In this document: in pieces, positions 39,783 through 48,972 of the stretch
How the letters are laid out: every line of letters starts with the position of its first letter
How positions within the stretch are numbered: the stretch's first letter is position 1
Source: Cryobacterium arcticum
GTDB taxonomy: Bacteria; Actinomycetota; Actinomycetes; Actinomycetales; Microbacteriaceae
Direction: 5' to 3'
Assembly: GCF_003185895.1 (NCBI RefSeq)
Contig: NZ_QHLY01000005.1
Span: 643,476 to 707,475 of the forward strand
DNA length: 64,000 bases
The notes under the pieces: generated by a model
What the model saw: only the letters and a program-made list of their open reading frames with translations
Database searches by the model: none
Told to the model about the DNA's origin: nothing
Program-made: the position numbers and the translations under genes

Positions 39783-39944
39783 ATGTACGCAGCACTCTGG
39801 CGGATATTGCCCGGCCCGGTCTGGGTGCGTCTCCTGCTTGTGCTGCTGCTGCTGGCCGTTGTGCTCTACTCCCTTGCCACCTGGGTGTTTCCCTGGGTGA
39901 ATACGATCGTTGACAACCAGGAAGTGACGGTGGGCGCCCCATGA
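39783..39944 (+). CDS. Small single-pass membrane protein (53 residues), unnamed
   Basis: A short gene between the sortase and pabA genes. The 53-residue product begins MYAALWRILPGPVWVRLLL, has one long Leu/Val-rich membrane helix (about residues 12-36) and ends with NTIVDNQEVTVGAP. AAAGAGGACC precedes its ATG, and its stop overlaps the pabA start (ATGA), which argues for real, coupled translation. Function is unknown. The tight placement suggests a partner in the envelope or division cluster rather than in folate synthesis. Confidence 0.75.
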   Translation: MYAALWRILPGPVWVRLLLVLLLLAVVLYSLATWVFPWVNTIVDNQEVTVGAP

Positions 39945-40579
39945 CCCGCATTCTCGTAATCGACAACTACGACAGTTTCGTGTACACCCTGAACGGCTAC
40001 CTGCGTGAGCTCGGCGCCGAGACCGAGGTCGTGCGCAACGATGCCTTCCCCGCTTCGGAGACCGCCGCACGCATCGCCGAGTTCGACGGCGTGCTGGTCT
40101 CGCCCGGCCCTGGTAAGCCCGCGGATGCCGGCGTCTCGATCGCAGCGGTGGAGGCAGCCCTCACCGCGGAGCTGCCGTTGTTCGGGGTCTGCCTGGGGCA
40201 CCAGGCGATCGCGGAGGCGTTCGGCGCCACGGTGACCAATGCCGAGGAGCTGATGCACGGCAAGACCTCGCAGATCACCCACGACGGCAGTGAGTTCTAC
40301 GACGGGGTTCCCCAGCCCTTCACGGCCACCCGGTACCACTCGCTGGCTGTGGTGAACGGCACGGTGCCCAGCGACCTCGTCGTGACCTCACGCACCCAAG
40401 GAGGCGTGATCATGGGCCTGCGGCACGTGTCGGCACCGATCCTCGGTGTGCAGTTCCACCCGGAGTCGGTTCTGACCGAGGGCGGCTACCTGATGGTGGC
40501 GAACTGGTTGGCGCTGGCGGGGCTGCCGGAGGCGCGGGAGACCGCGAAGCACCTCACCCCGATGCTCAAGCTGAGCTGA
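39941..40579 (+). CDS. pabA: Aminodeoxychorismate/anthranilate synthase component II (glutamine amidotransferase)
   Basis: A 212-residue class I glutamine amidotransferase. The nucleophile is C84 in GVCLGHQAI and the His/Glu pair lies in VQFHPES near residue 185, with VSPGPGKP at 53-60 as the oxyanion loop. It delivers ammonia to PabB or TrpE for para-aminobenzoate or tryptophan synthesis. Neither partner lies nearby, so the choice between pabA and trpG stays open. Its location just before pknB is conserved in Actinobacteria. Confidence 0.92.
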   Translation: MTRILVIDNYDSFVYTLNGYLRELGAETEVVRNDAFPASETAARIAEFDGVLVSPGPGKPADAGVSIAAVEAALTAELPLFGVCLGHQAIAEAFGATVTNAEELMHGKTSQITHDGSEFYDGVPQPFTATRYHSLAVVNGTVPSDLVVTSRTQGGVIMGLRHVSAPILGVQFHPESVLTEGGYLMVANWLALAGLPEARETAKHLTPMLKLS

Positions 40580-40611
40580 GCCCGCGCCCGTCTGTCGAGG
40601 GTCGGCACGTC

Positions 40612-40726
40612 GGGTCTCGACAAGCTCGACCAGCGGGTCTCGACAAGCTCGACCAGCGGGTCTCGACAAGCTCGACCAGCGGGTCTCGACAAGCTCGACC
40701 AGCGGGTCTCGACAAGCTCGACCAGC
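40612..40726. repeat. 23-bp tandem repeat, five identical units
   Basis: Five perfect head-to-tail copies of a 23-base unit beginning GGGTCTCGACAAGCTCGACC and ending AGC, in the gap between pabA and pknB (convergent). The unit is itself partly palindromic (CTCGACAAGCTCGA). It resembles GGTCTCGACAAGCTC-type intergenic elements known from actinobacterial genomes. There are no spacers, so it is not CRISPR. Confidence 0.95.
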
Positions 40727-40755
40727 GGGCGGTTGCCCTCGGCGAGTTTGGCCGA

Positions 40756-42453
40756 TCAGCCGGCGCAGTAGGTGAGTTCAACCTCGGACTTCTGCGGCAC
40801 ATCGCCGGGGGCGAGGGACTGCTTGATGACCGGCGAGCCGGCCTGGCTGTCGCAGGTGTAATCCGGGGTCGGAGCGGGCACAAGCTGCACGGCGTCGGCC
40901 TGCAGGAGCGAGTTGGCGGCTGTGAGCGCCTGGCCCACAACATCCGGCATCGTCACTTGACCGCTGGAGACCGTGAAGTCCACCGTGGAACCGACCGGAG
41001 CCTGGCTGTGCGGGGCAGGAATGGTGTCGATGACCACGCCTTCCGCCACATCCGGAGAGTTCTCGGTGGTGACCGACCCGGAGACGAACTCCCGCTCCGT
41101 GAGGAACGGCTCCGCCGCAGAGAACGGCTGATTGGTGGTGTCAGGCATCTCCACGAGCTCGGCGCCGGTAGACACGAACACCTTCACCACGGTGGCGGGA
41201 GGCGCGATGGTGCCGGATGGCGGGTCGGTGCGGATGACTTCGTCCTTGGCCACGGTCGGACTGGACTCCTCGGCCTTGGTGGCCGCCAGGTCGAGTTCGA
41301 GCAGGGCATCCTGGGCGTCGTCGTAGGTGTAGCCCGCCAGTGCGGGTACGCGACGAGAGGAGTCGGGTAGTTCGTCGCTGGGCGTCAGGCTGAGCGCCCA
41401 GAACATCACGGCGATCACGATGACGATCACGCTGACGATACCGGCCCAGATCCAGATCACCGGTGGGCGCCGCTGGGTGCGGTCCATGGTCTGGTCTTCG
41501 GCCAGCTGCTTGAGGGCGAGCTCGGAGGACGACTCCACCGCCGGTGGTGCGCCGAACAGCCCGCCGGCGATATCGTCGGCCGGGCGGTGCACGGGGATAT
41601 GCCCGGCGCCGGCCGACTCGACGTCGTTGCGGAACTCGACGGCGCTCTGGTACCGGTCGAAGCGGTCTTTGGCGAGGGCGTGCACGACAACGGTGTCGAG
41701 TGCCGGGGAGACCTTGGGGTTGATCGAGCTGGGCTTGACCGGGGCTTCACTGACGTGCTGGTAGGCCACTGCCACGGGGGTGTCGCCGCGGAACGGGGGC
41801 CGCCCGGTGAGCATCTCGAAGAGCACAACACCGCTGGAGTACAGGTCGGTGCGGGCATCCACTGACTCGCCCTTGGCCTGCTCCGGGGAGAAGTACGACG
41901 CCGTGCCGAGGATTGCGGTGGTCTGGGCGACGGTGGTGGCCGAGTCGGAGATGGCGCGGGCGATGCCGAAGTCCATCACCTTCACCTGGCCGGCCTTGGT
42001 GATCATGATGTTGCCGGGCTTGATGTCGCGGTGCACGACGCCGGCGCGGTGCGAGTACTCCAGCGCGGTCAGAACCCCGTCGATGATGCGAACGGCCTCG
42101 TCCGAGGCGATCGGCCCTTCACGGATGATGTCCTTGAGCAGGCGTCCGTCGACGAACTCCATGATGATGAACGGGATCTGGGACTCGGTGCCGTCGTCTT
42201 CGGTGACGGTCTCCTCGCCGGCATCGAACACCCGCACGATCGTGGGGTGAGCCATGCGGGCGGCCGCCTGCGCTTCCTGCCGGAACCGGGTGCGGAACGC
42301 GGGGTCGGCGGCGAGGGAGGATTTGAGCAGCTTGATGGCCACGGTGCGGCCGAGCCGGGAGTCGGTGCCGATGTGCACGTCGGACATGCCGCCGCGACCG
42401 ATCGACGCGCCGACGCGGTATCGACCAGCAAGCAGACGGCCCTCATCAGTCAA
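40756..42453 (-). CDS. pknB: Serine/threonine protein kinase PknB with PASTA domains
   Basis: A 565-residue membrane receptor kinase. The kinase domain covers about 1-275, with the ATP lysine K41, HRDIKPGN (141-148) and DFG near 162. A juxtamembrane linker leads to one membrane helix (about 338-360). The extracellular part has about three or four PASTA repeats (VPALAGYTYDDAQ, MPDTTNQPFSAAE, MPDVVGQALTAAN) that sense muropeptides or lipid II. It is last in the fhaA-pknB operon, 90 bases after pknA. Confidence 0.95.
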   Translation of the reverse strand: MTDEGRLLAGRYRVGASIGRGGMSDVHIGTDSRLGRTVAIKLLKSSLAADPAFRTRFRQEAQAAARMAHPTIVRVFDAGEETVTEDDGTESQIPFIIMEFVDGRLLKDIIREGPIASDEAVRIIDGVLTALEYSHRAGVVHRDIKPGNIMITKAGQVKVMDFGIARAISDSATTVAQTTAILGTASYFSPEQAKGESVDARTDLYSSGVVLFEMLTGRPPFRGDTPVAVAYQHVSEAPVKPSSINPKVSPALDTVVVHALAKDRFDRYQSAVEFRNDVESAGAGHIPVHRPADDIAGGLFGAPPAVESSSELALKQLAEDQTMDRTQRRPPVIWIWAGIVSVIVIVIAVMFWALSLTPSDELPDSSRRVPALAGYTYDDAQDALLELDLAATKAEESSPTVAKDEVIRTDPPSGTIAPPATVVKVFVSTGAELVEMPDTTNQPFSAAEPFLTEREFVSGSVTTENSPDVAEGVVIDTIPAPHSQAPVGSTVDFTVSSGQVTMPDVVGQALTAANSLLQADAVQLVPAPTPDYTCDSQAGSPVIKQSLAPGDVPQKSEVELTYCAG

Positions 42454-42543
42454 TGCAAAACTCCCTGCTCGCGGACACTGTTGGTCATTTTAGTCAAGAT
42501 GCGCACCGGACACTCTGAGAGCGCCCGGCCGGTCGCCAGCCGG

Positions 42544-44304
42544 TTAGTCGGCGGGCTCGACCGGCGCTGCCGGGGTGGCCGTGGGTTTCGGGGTGGCGGT
42601 GGCGACCGGCGTCGTCGTGACCTCGACGGTGGTGGTGCCCGAGTATTCAGACGCGACCTCGCCGCAGAAGTACCTGAACTTGACCGTGAAGTCACCCGTG
42701 CCGGCCGTGATGCTGGCCGTGGTGACGTCGGCACCGGTGGGGGCGGGCGATGTGGCGCCGTTACCGTCTGCGACAACCTCGTAGCCGGAGAGTTCCTGGC
42801 CCGCTGGGCAGGACTGCGCCGGCCACGTGATGGTGACGGCACTGGCGGGCGGCGACGGCTGCACCGACGTGATCGTCGGCGTGCCCGACGGAGCGCTGGG
42901 CAGGGCGAGGTCACCGTACACGCTGACCGTGATGGAGGTGCCCTTGGCCACACGACCGGTGGGGTTGATCCCGTACACGGTGTCGATCAGGTCAGAGCTC
43001 GGAGCCGCCTTGTCAACGACCACGTTGGCGCCCAGCTCCAGTTCGCTGAGCTTGTCGCGGGCCGCGGTGCTCGTCAAACCGATGAAGTCAGCCTGGTTGA
43101 GGGCGACGTTGGTGGGCGTCGGCGTTGGGGTCGGAGTTGGCGCCGGTTCCGTGGTCTCCACGGGTGCCGACGTGGTCGGCGCCGGGTCGGGCGTCGAGGC
43201 CTGGTCGGTGAAGATTGTGTAGACGGTGCCGACGAGCACCAGGCCGAGGATCGAGATCAGTGCGACCAGAGGCCAGGTCCACGGGCTGCGCTTCTTCTTT
43301 TTCTTCGGTGCTGCCGCCGCGGCGGCGGCCGCGGCTTCGGCACGGGTGCCGGGCTGGGGCTGCGCGCCCGCGGAGGGCATCAACTGGGTGGTCTGGTCGT
43401 TTCCGGCACCGGGCATCAGCATGGTGGCTGCGGTGGGGGTGATCCCGGCCATGACGGCGGGAACAGACGCGGCGGCCGCGGCCACGTCACCACGCCGCAG
43501 GGCGATTGCGGCGCGCGCGAGGTGGGCCGCGGACGCGGGCCGGTCGGCCGGGTTCTTGGCCAGGCAGGAGATCACCAGGTTGCGAACCGGCTCGGAGATG
43601 GTGTCGGGCAGCGGCGGCGGCTGCTCGTTGATCTGCGCCATCGCGATGGCCACCTGCGACTCGCCCGTGAACGGGCGGCGGCCGGCGAGGCTCTCGTAGG
43701 CGACGATGCCGAGGGAGTAGATGTCGGTGGTCGGCGAGGCCGAGCGTCCGCTGGCCTGTTCGGGCGAGAGGTACTGCACGGTGCCCATGACCTGGCCGGT
43801 CGCGGTGAGCGGAACCTGGTCGGCGATACGCGCGATGCCGAAGTCGGTGATCTTGACCCGGCCCTCGGGCGTGATCAGCAGGTTTCCCGGCTTGATGTCG
43901 CGGTGCACGAGACCGGCCGCGTGGGCGGCGTGCAGGGCGGCCGCGGTCTGCGCGACGATGTCGAGGACCTTGTCGGCGGGAAGGGTGTGCTCGCGTTCGA
44001 GGATGGTGGAGAGCGCCTCACCGGGCACCAGTTCCATCACCAGGAAGGCGCTGCCATCCTCTTCGCCGTAATCGAAGACGTTGGCGATGCCTTCGTGGTT
44101 GACGAGGGCGGCGTGCCGGGCCTCAGCGCGGAAGCGCTCAAGGAACCCGGGGTCGCCGAGGTATTCGTCCTTGAGGATCTTGATCGCGACCGTGCGACCG
44201 ATGACCAGGTCGACGGACTGCCACACCTCGCCCATACCGCCAATGGCGATGCGCGACTGCAGCTCGTATCGTCCCCCGAAGGTGAGCCCTGCTGTGGGTC
44301 TCAT
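42544..44304 (-). CDS. pknA: Serine/threonine protein kinase PknA with PASTA-like and Fn3-like extracellular parts
   Basis: A 586-residue kinase. The kinase domain has K42, HRDIKPGN (133-140) and KITDFGIAR. An Ala-rich linker with a KKKKKRS stop-transfer signal precedes one membrane helix near residues 337-358, then a Pro/Thr-rich stalk. Outside the cell are one PASTA-like repeat (NQADFIGLTSTAARDKL) and a beta-rich, Fn3-like domain containing two cysteines. Mycobacterial PknA has no such long sensor, so this form may perceive its own ligand. Its start overlaps the pbpA stop (ATGA). Confidence 0.93.
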   Translation of the reverse strand: MRPTAGLTFGGRYELQSRIAIGGMGEVWQSVDLVIGRTVAIKILKDEYLGDPGFLERFRAEARHAALVNHEGIANVFDYGEEDGSAFLVMELVPGEALSTILEREHTLPADKVLDIVAQTAAALHAAHAAGLVHRDIKPGNLLITPEGRVKITDFGIARIADQVPLTATGQVMGTVQYLSPEQASGRSASPTTDIYSLGIVAYESLAGRRPFTGESQVAIAMAQINEQPPPLPDTISEPVRNLVISCLAKNPADRPASAAHLARAAIALRRGDVAAAAASVPAVMAGITPTAATMLMPGAGNDQTTQLMPSAGAQPQPGTRAEAAAAAAAAAPKKKKKRSPWTWPLVALISILGLVLVGTVYTIFTDQASTPDPAPTTSAPVETTEPAPTPTPTPTPTNVALNQADFIGLTSTAARDKLSELELGANVVVDKAAPSSDLIDTVYGINPTGRVAKGTSITVSVYGDLALPSAPSGTPTITSVQPSPPASAVTITWPAQSCPAGQELSGYEVVADGNGATSPAPTGADVTTASITAGTGDFTVKFRYFCGEVASEYSGTTTVEVTTTPVATATPKPTATPAAPVEPAD

Positions 44305-45752
44305 TTATTCAGCACCGCCTCTAGTACCTGTTTCGCTATCGGTGCGGCAAGCAAGTTGCCGTACCCCGTCTGACCGAGTCCCCCGCCATCTTCGATGAGA
44401 ACGGTGATCGCATATTGCGGGTCTGCCGCGGGGGCGAATCCGGTGAACCACAGGGTGTATGGATCGTCATCGCCGTTCTCCGCAGTCCCCGTCTTACCCG
44501 CAACGTCGACTCCGTCTATTCTTGCATTGCTCGCGGCACCGTCCTGGACTCCGTTGACCATCATCTGGGTCATCGTGGCGGCGGTTTCGGCGCTGATCAC
44601 GCGTTCGGATGCGACGGGAGCAAAGGTCTGCAGCGGGCTGAGGTCCGGTGCCAGGATCTGGTCGACGACGTTGGGTTGCATTTGAATGCCTCCGTTGGCG
44701 ATCGTGGCCGAGACCAGGGCCATCTGCAGTGGGGTGGCCCGCACGCTGGTCTGGCCGAACGCCGACAGTGCGGTCTGCGCGTCGTCCGGGTCCTCGGGGT
44801 ACACGCTCGCGGTGACCGAGAGGGGAATGGAGTACTCGGAGTTGAACCCGAACTTCTCGGCCATCTCCCGGATCGCGTCGTCGCCGAGCTGCAGGCCGAG
44901 CTCGGCCATCGGGATGTTGCACGAGAGTCGCAGCGCCGTGGCGATGGTGACGGTGTCTCCGGAGCCGCAGGTGCCGCCGCCGGAGTTGATGACCACCGAG
45001 CTCGAGCCGGGCAGAGTGAACGTGCCCGGGTTCGGGAAGGTGCTGTCCGGGGTGAACTGGCCCGATTCCAGGGCGGCGGCCACGACGACGAGCTTGAAGA
45101 CCGACCCGGGCGGGTTGAGCGAGTTGATGGCCCGGTTGATCAGCGGGTCGCCCGGGGCGTTGACCAGGGCGTCGTAGGTGTCGTTCACCGCGGCGCTGTC
45201 GTGCACGGCGAGGGTGTTCGGGTCGTAGCTGGGCTTGGAGACCATCGCCAGCACCCGGCCGGTCTTGGGCTCGGTGACGACGACGGAGCCGGTGTAGTCG
45301 CCGAGGGCATCCCAGGCGGCCTGCTGGGCGACCGGGTCGATGGTGGTCTCCACCGCGGCACCCTTGGGGTCCTGCCCGGTGACCAGGCTGGAGAGCTGGT
45401 CGAAGAATTGGGCGTTGGAGGTGCCGCTCAGCTCGCCGTTCAGCGCCTGCTCGAGCCCGGTAGGGGCGCCGTTGACCGGGATGAAGCCGGTGACCGGCGC
45501 GTAGAGCAGTCCGTTGCTGTAGGTGCGCTGGAACTTGTAGTTGTCGTCGACGGGCAGCGACTGGGCGATGGGTTCACCGCCGGCGAGGATCGCGCCACGC
45601 TCGACGGAGTAGCTGTCGAGCAGCGTGCGGGTGTTGCGGTCGTCGGCGGCCAGATTGTCGGCCTGGAAGACCTGCACGACCGACAGTGAGCAGAACAGGG
45701 CGACGAACATGAACAGCACGGCGATGCTCACGCGCTTGAGTTCGCGATTCAT
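44301..45752 (-). CDS. pbpA: Penicillin-binding protein, PbpA-type transpeptidase
   Basis: A 483-residue class B PBP. The N-terminal membrane anchor (about 8-28) is followed by the PBP dimer-type domain and a transpeptidase domain with S217-V-F-K220, SCN near 281 and KTGTAE near 412. It cross-links septal or polar peptidoglycan together with the FtsW/RodA polymerase encoded just upstream. Its ATG directly abuts the ftsW/rodA stop, and it overlaps pknA at its own end. Confidence 0.95.
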   Translation of the reverse strand: MNRELKRVSIAVLFMFVALFCSLSVVQVFQADNLAADDRNTRTLLDSYSVERGAILAGGEPIAQSLPVDDNYKFQRTYSNGLLYAPVTGFIPVNGAPTGLEQALNGELSGTSNAQFFDQLSSLVTGQDPKGAAVETTIDPVAQQAAWDALGDYTGSVVVTEPKTGRVLAMVSKPSYDPNTLAVHDSAAVNDTYDALVNAPGDPLINRAINSLNPPGSVFKLVVVAAALESGQFTPDSTFPNPGTFTLPGSSSVVINSGGGTCGSGDTVTIATALRLSCNIPMAELGLQLGDDAIREMAEKFGFNSEYSIPLSVTASVYPEDPDDAQTALSAFGQTSVRATPLQMALVSATIANGGIQMQPNVVDQILAPDLSPLQTFAPVASERVISAETAATMTQMMVNGVQDGAASNARIDGVDVAGKTGTAENGDDDPYTLWFTGFAPAADPQYAITVLIEDGGGLGQTGYGNLLAAPIAKQVLEAVLNK

Positions 45753-47153
45753 CTAGACCACCAGCCGAGGTTGGTTGCGCACGGTGTCACTCAATCGCAG
45801 CAGCAGGGCCGCGATGATCCAGTTGGCGACCAGGGACGAGCCACCGGCGGCCAGGAACGGGGTGGTCAGGCCGGTGAGCGGGATGACCCGGGTGACGCCG
45901 CCGATGACGATGAAGCACTGCAGCGCCACGACGAAGGACAGGCCGACGCCGAGGAGCTTGCCGAAGTCGTCCTGCCCGGCGAAGCCGATGCGGAAACCGC
46001 GGGCGACGAAAAGCAGGTACATGGCCAGGATGGCGAACAGGCCGGCCAGGCCGATCTCCTCGCCGAGGCTGGCAATGATGTAGTCGCTCTGGGGAACCGG
46101 GGTCAGCTCGGGGCGGCCCTGGCCCCAGCCGGTGCCGATCAGCCCGCCCTTGGCCAGGCCGAACAGGCCCTGCACCAACTGGTAGCTGCCGCCGTCGGCG
46201 TCGTACACGTTGGGGTTGAGCGCATCCAGCCAGTTGGTGAACCGGCCGTTGACGTAGTCGAGGGTCTGGCTGGCGATCAGGGCGCCGCCGAGGAAGAGCG
46301 AGAGGCCGAGCAGTACCCAGCTGAGCCGGCCAGTGGCGAGGTAGAGCATGACCAGGAACAGGCCGAAGTAGAGCAGGGCGGTGCCGAGGTCGCGCTGGAA
46401 GATGATGACCGACATCGACAGGGCCCAGACCACGAGAATCGGGCCGAGGTCGCGGAGGCGCGGGAATCGCATCCCCAGGAATTTCTTGCCCACCATCGAC
46501 AGGCTGTCGCGGTTGCGCACGAGGTAGCCGGCGAAGAACACGGCCAGTGCGATCTTCGCGATCTCGCCGGGCTGGAAGGTGGCGAAGTTGCCGAACCCGA
46601 TCCAGACCCTGGCGCCGCTGACCTCGCGGCCGAGTCCGGGAACCAGGGGCAGCAGAAGCAGCACCACACCGACGAAGCCGGCGACGTAGGTGTAGCGGAA
46701 CAGCACCCGGTGGTTGCGGATGATCAGGATCACGGCGATCGCGCAGGCGATCGCGAGGCCGCTCCACACGGTCTGGCGCACCGCGGCGCTCTCCCAACCG
46801 GACTCGGCGTTGGCGATGTCGATGCGGTAGATCATGGCGATGCCGATGCCGTTGAGCAGGGTCGCGATCGGCAGGATGAACGGGTCGGCCTCCCGCGCCA
46901 CGAAGCGCAGCACGATGTGCATGGCGAAGACCAGGCCGGACAGGCTCGCGCCGAGCAGCACCAGGGTGGTGTCGATCTGGCCGAGGGCACCGAGTTGCAC
47001 GAGCACCACCGCGCCGAGGTTGATGCCGCAGGCGATGATCAGCAGGAACAGCTCGAGGTTACGCAGCTTCTGCGGCAGGTGCAGGCGGCGGATCTTGCCG
47101 GTCTGGGGAGCGGCGTCGCGGGTCTCTGACGACGGATTACTCTGCCGGGGCAT
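45753..47153 (-). CDS. rodA: FtsW/RodA/SpoVE family peptidoglycan polymerase
   Basis: A 466-residue SEDS glycosyltransferase with about twelve membrane helices. GREVSGARVWIGFGNFATFQPGEIAKIAL and FQRDLGTALLYFGLFLVMLY are described only by position (about 172-200 and 252-271); the C-terminal GGSSLVANWIIAALLLRLS is also typical. It is paired with PbpA downstream, as in the mycobacterial rodA-pbpA pair, and overlaps pstP upstream by 17 bases. Whether it acts in elongation or division cannot be read from sequence alone. Confidence 0.94.
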   Translation of the reverse strand: MPRQSNPSSETRDAAPQTGKIRRLHLPQKLRNLELFLLIIACGINLGAVVLVQLGALGQIDTTLVLLGASLSGLVFAMHIVLRFVAREADPFILPIATLLNGIGIAMIYRIDIANAESGWESAAVRQTVWSGLAIACAIAVILIIRNHRVLFRYTYVAGFVGVVLLLLPLVPGLGREVSGARVWIGFGNFATFQPGEIAKIALAVFFAGYLVRNRDSLSMVGKKFLGMRFPRLRDLGPILVVWALSMSVIIFQRDLGTALLYFGLFLVMLYLATGRLSWVLLGLSLFLGGALIASQTLDYVNGRFTNWLDALNPNVYDADGGSYQLVQGLFGLAKGGLIGTGWGQGRPELTPVPQSDYIIASLGEEIGLAGLFAILAMYLLFVARGFRIGFAGQDDFGKLLGVGLSFVVALQCFIVIGGVTRVIPLTGLTTPFLAAGGSSLVANWIIAALLLRLSDTVRNQPRLVV

Positions 47154-48369
47154 TGCTCAACCGTTCCACGATGAGTTTGGCGTCTTCGAGAGACGAGGCA
47201 CTGATGGTGCGCTCGACCTGCTGGCGGTCGTAGACGCGCAGCTGGTTCAGTTCCAGGTCGGTGTCTTCGTAGACGCTCGACATGCTGATCGGGCCGAGAT
47301 CCTGCTGGATGCCCTGGTAGATGGCCACGGTGCTGCCCTCCACGCCCACGTAATAGCGGCTCTGGGTCCACTGGTACCCGAGCAACGCGCCGCCGACGAT
47401 GGCCACGATCAGCAGGACGATACCGGCCAGCCAGGTGACCTTGCGGCGCAGCGCCCGGCGGGCGTCTTCCTCGATCAGTTCGGAGAGGTAATCCTGCGAA
47501 TCGGGTTCGAAGTGGGTCTCGCGCACCGGGTGCAGCCGCAGCGACGGGATGCGCGGGGCACGGGTGCGCACCGGCTCCTCGCCGAAGGCGAGGGGAGCGG
47601 AGGCCGAGCCGACAACGACGGGGTCACCCTGGCGTTCTTCGCCGCCGTCACCGATGTCGACGACGACGATGGTGACGTTGTCGGGTGCTCCGCCGTCGAG
47701 GCTTTCCTTGACCAGGCGGTCGGCCACGGCTTGGGCATCGGTCCGGCTGCGCAGGGCGTTGGCGATGCCGGTGTTCGACACCACCCCGCTCAGCCCGTCG
47801 GAGCAGATCAGCCAGCGGTCGCCGGCCCGGGTGGCGAGGATCGAAGTGTCGATCTCGGGGGAGGATTCCACGTCGCCGAGCACCCGCATCAGCACGGACC
47901 GGCGCGGATGCACCATGGCTTCGGCTTCGGTGATGCGACCGCTGTCGACCAGGCGCTGCACGAAGGTGTGGTCTGTGGTGATCTGCGACAGTTCATTGTC
48001 GCGGAACAGGTAGATCCGGGAGTCGCCGATGTGGGCGATGGCGACCTGGTTGTCGATCACCACGAGGGCACTGACCGTGGTGCCCATGCCGGTGAGCTCG
48101 GCGTGCTCGAAGACGGTTTCGGCCAGCTGCGAGTTCGCGGCGATCAGGGCGGCCTGCAGCGCGAACTCGGCGTCCTGCGCCGACACGTAGGCCGTGTCGG
48201 CCTCCATGATGCGTTTGGTGGCGATGGCAGAGGCCACGTCGCCGCCTGCGTGGCCGCCCATACCGTCGGCGACGACGAACAGGGAGTGCCCGGCGTAACC
48301 GGAGTCCTGGTTGTTGGCCCGGATCTTGCCAACGTTGGACGCGGCTGCGCTGTGACTAACCGATGCCAT
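47137..48369 (-). CDS. pstP: PP2C-family serine/threonine phosphatase PstP
   Basis: A 410-residue phosphatase that reverses PknA/PknB phosphorylation. The PP2C metal-binding residues appear in RANNQDSGY, VVADGMGGHAGGDVAS (32-47) and SDGLSGVV, and the domain ends near residue 240 at PDNVTIVVVDIGD. A linker, one membrane helix (about 318-338) and a small extracytoplasmic domain follow. It sits in the standard fhaB-pstP-rodA order. Confidence 0.95.
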   Translation of the reverse strand: MASVSHSAAASNVGKIRANNQDSGYAGHSLFVVADGMGGHAGGDVASAIATKRIMEADTAYVSAQDAEFALQAALIAANSQLAETVFEHAELTGMGTTVSALVVIDNQVAIAHIGDSRIYLFRDNELSQITTDHTFVQRLVDSGRITEAEAMVHPRRSVLMRVLGDVESSPEIDTSILATRAGDRWLICSDGLSGVVSNTGIANALRSRTDAQAVADRLVKESLDGGAPDNVTIVVVDIGDGGEERQGDPVVVGSASAPLAFGEEPVRTRAPRIPSLRLHPVRETHFEPDSQDYLSELIEEDARRALRRKVTWLAGIVLLIVAIVGGALLGYQWTQSRYYVGVEGSTVAIYQGIQQDLGPISMSSVYEDTDLELNQLRVYDRQQVERTISASSLEDAKLIVERLSNAPAE

Positions 48370-48372
48370 GCA

Positions 48373-48972
48373 CTACCGCCGGAGCTCGAAGCTGGTCGCG
48401 CCGATTTTGACGGTGGTGTTCAGCGGCACCGAGGTGGGCACCGCCAGGCGTTTGCCGTCGAGGAAGGTGCCGTTGGTGGAGTCGAGGTCCTGCACCATCC
48501 AGTCGTCGTGCCAGAGCATCAGGCGAGCGTGGTGGGTGGAGGTGTAATCGTCGCGGATGACGAGGCTGGAGTCACTGGAGCGGCCGATGGTGATCGGTTC
48601 GCTGCCGAGCGGGAATTCGGTGCCGGCCTTGGGGCCGGAGGTGATGACCAGTCGGGTCGCCGTCTGGGTGGTGGCCTTCTCCGGGCCGCTCGACACAGGC
48701 GGGGCGGACTGGGGCCGGGAGAACTGTTCGGTGGGCGCTGAGGCCGACGCCGACGGTGCCTGCGCGAACGCGCCGGCTGGAACCGGGGCGGGCGGCGGGG
48801 TGGCGAACGGCGCGCCCGCCGCGGCAGGCGCCGGAGCGGGCGTGGCGAGCTTGCGCACCCGCTGGCCGAACAGATCGCTGCGCAGGGCGTAGACGATGCC
48901 GAAGATGAAGAGCCACAGCACCAGGAGGAAGCCCAGGCGCAGCACCAGCAGGGTCAGTTCACTGGGATTCAT
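48373..48972 (-). CDS. fhaB: FHA domain protein FhaB
   Basis: A 199-residue protein with an N-terminal membrane helix (LTLLVLRLGFLLVLWLFIFGIVYAL, residues about 4-28), a Pro/Ala-rich linker and a C-terminal FHA domain. The FHA domain contains IGRSSDSSLVI, SSTHHARL-like TSTHHARLM and DSTNGTFLDGKRL. FHA domains bind phosphothreonine peptides, so it is a likely PknA/PknB effector scaffold. It overlaps fhaA by four bases. Confidence 0.94.
   Translation of the reverse strand: MNPSELTLLVLRLGFLLVLWLFIFGIVYALRSDLFGQRVRKLATPAPAPAAAGAPFATPPPAPVPAGAFAQAPSASASAPTEQFSRPQSAPPVSSGPEKATTQTATRLVITSGPKAGTEFPLGSEPITIGRSSDSSLVIRDDYTSTHHARLMLWHDDWMVQDLDSTNGTFLDGKRLAVPTSVPLNTTVKIGATSFELRR

Noticed and set aside
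40612..40726. 23-bp tandem repeats considered as a CRISPR array
   Set aside because: No spacers between the units, and no cas genes.
42031..44373. 780-codon plus-strand frame over pknB/pknA
   Set aside because: Arg/Gly-rich shadow spanning two genuine kinases and their intergenic gap, so it cannot be a real protein.
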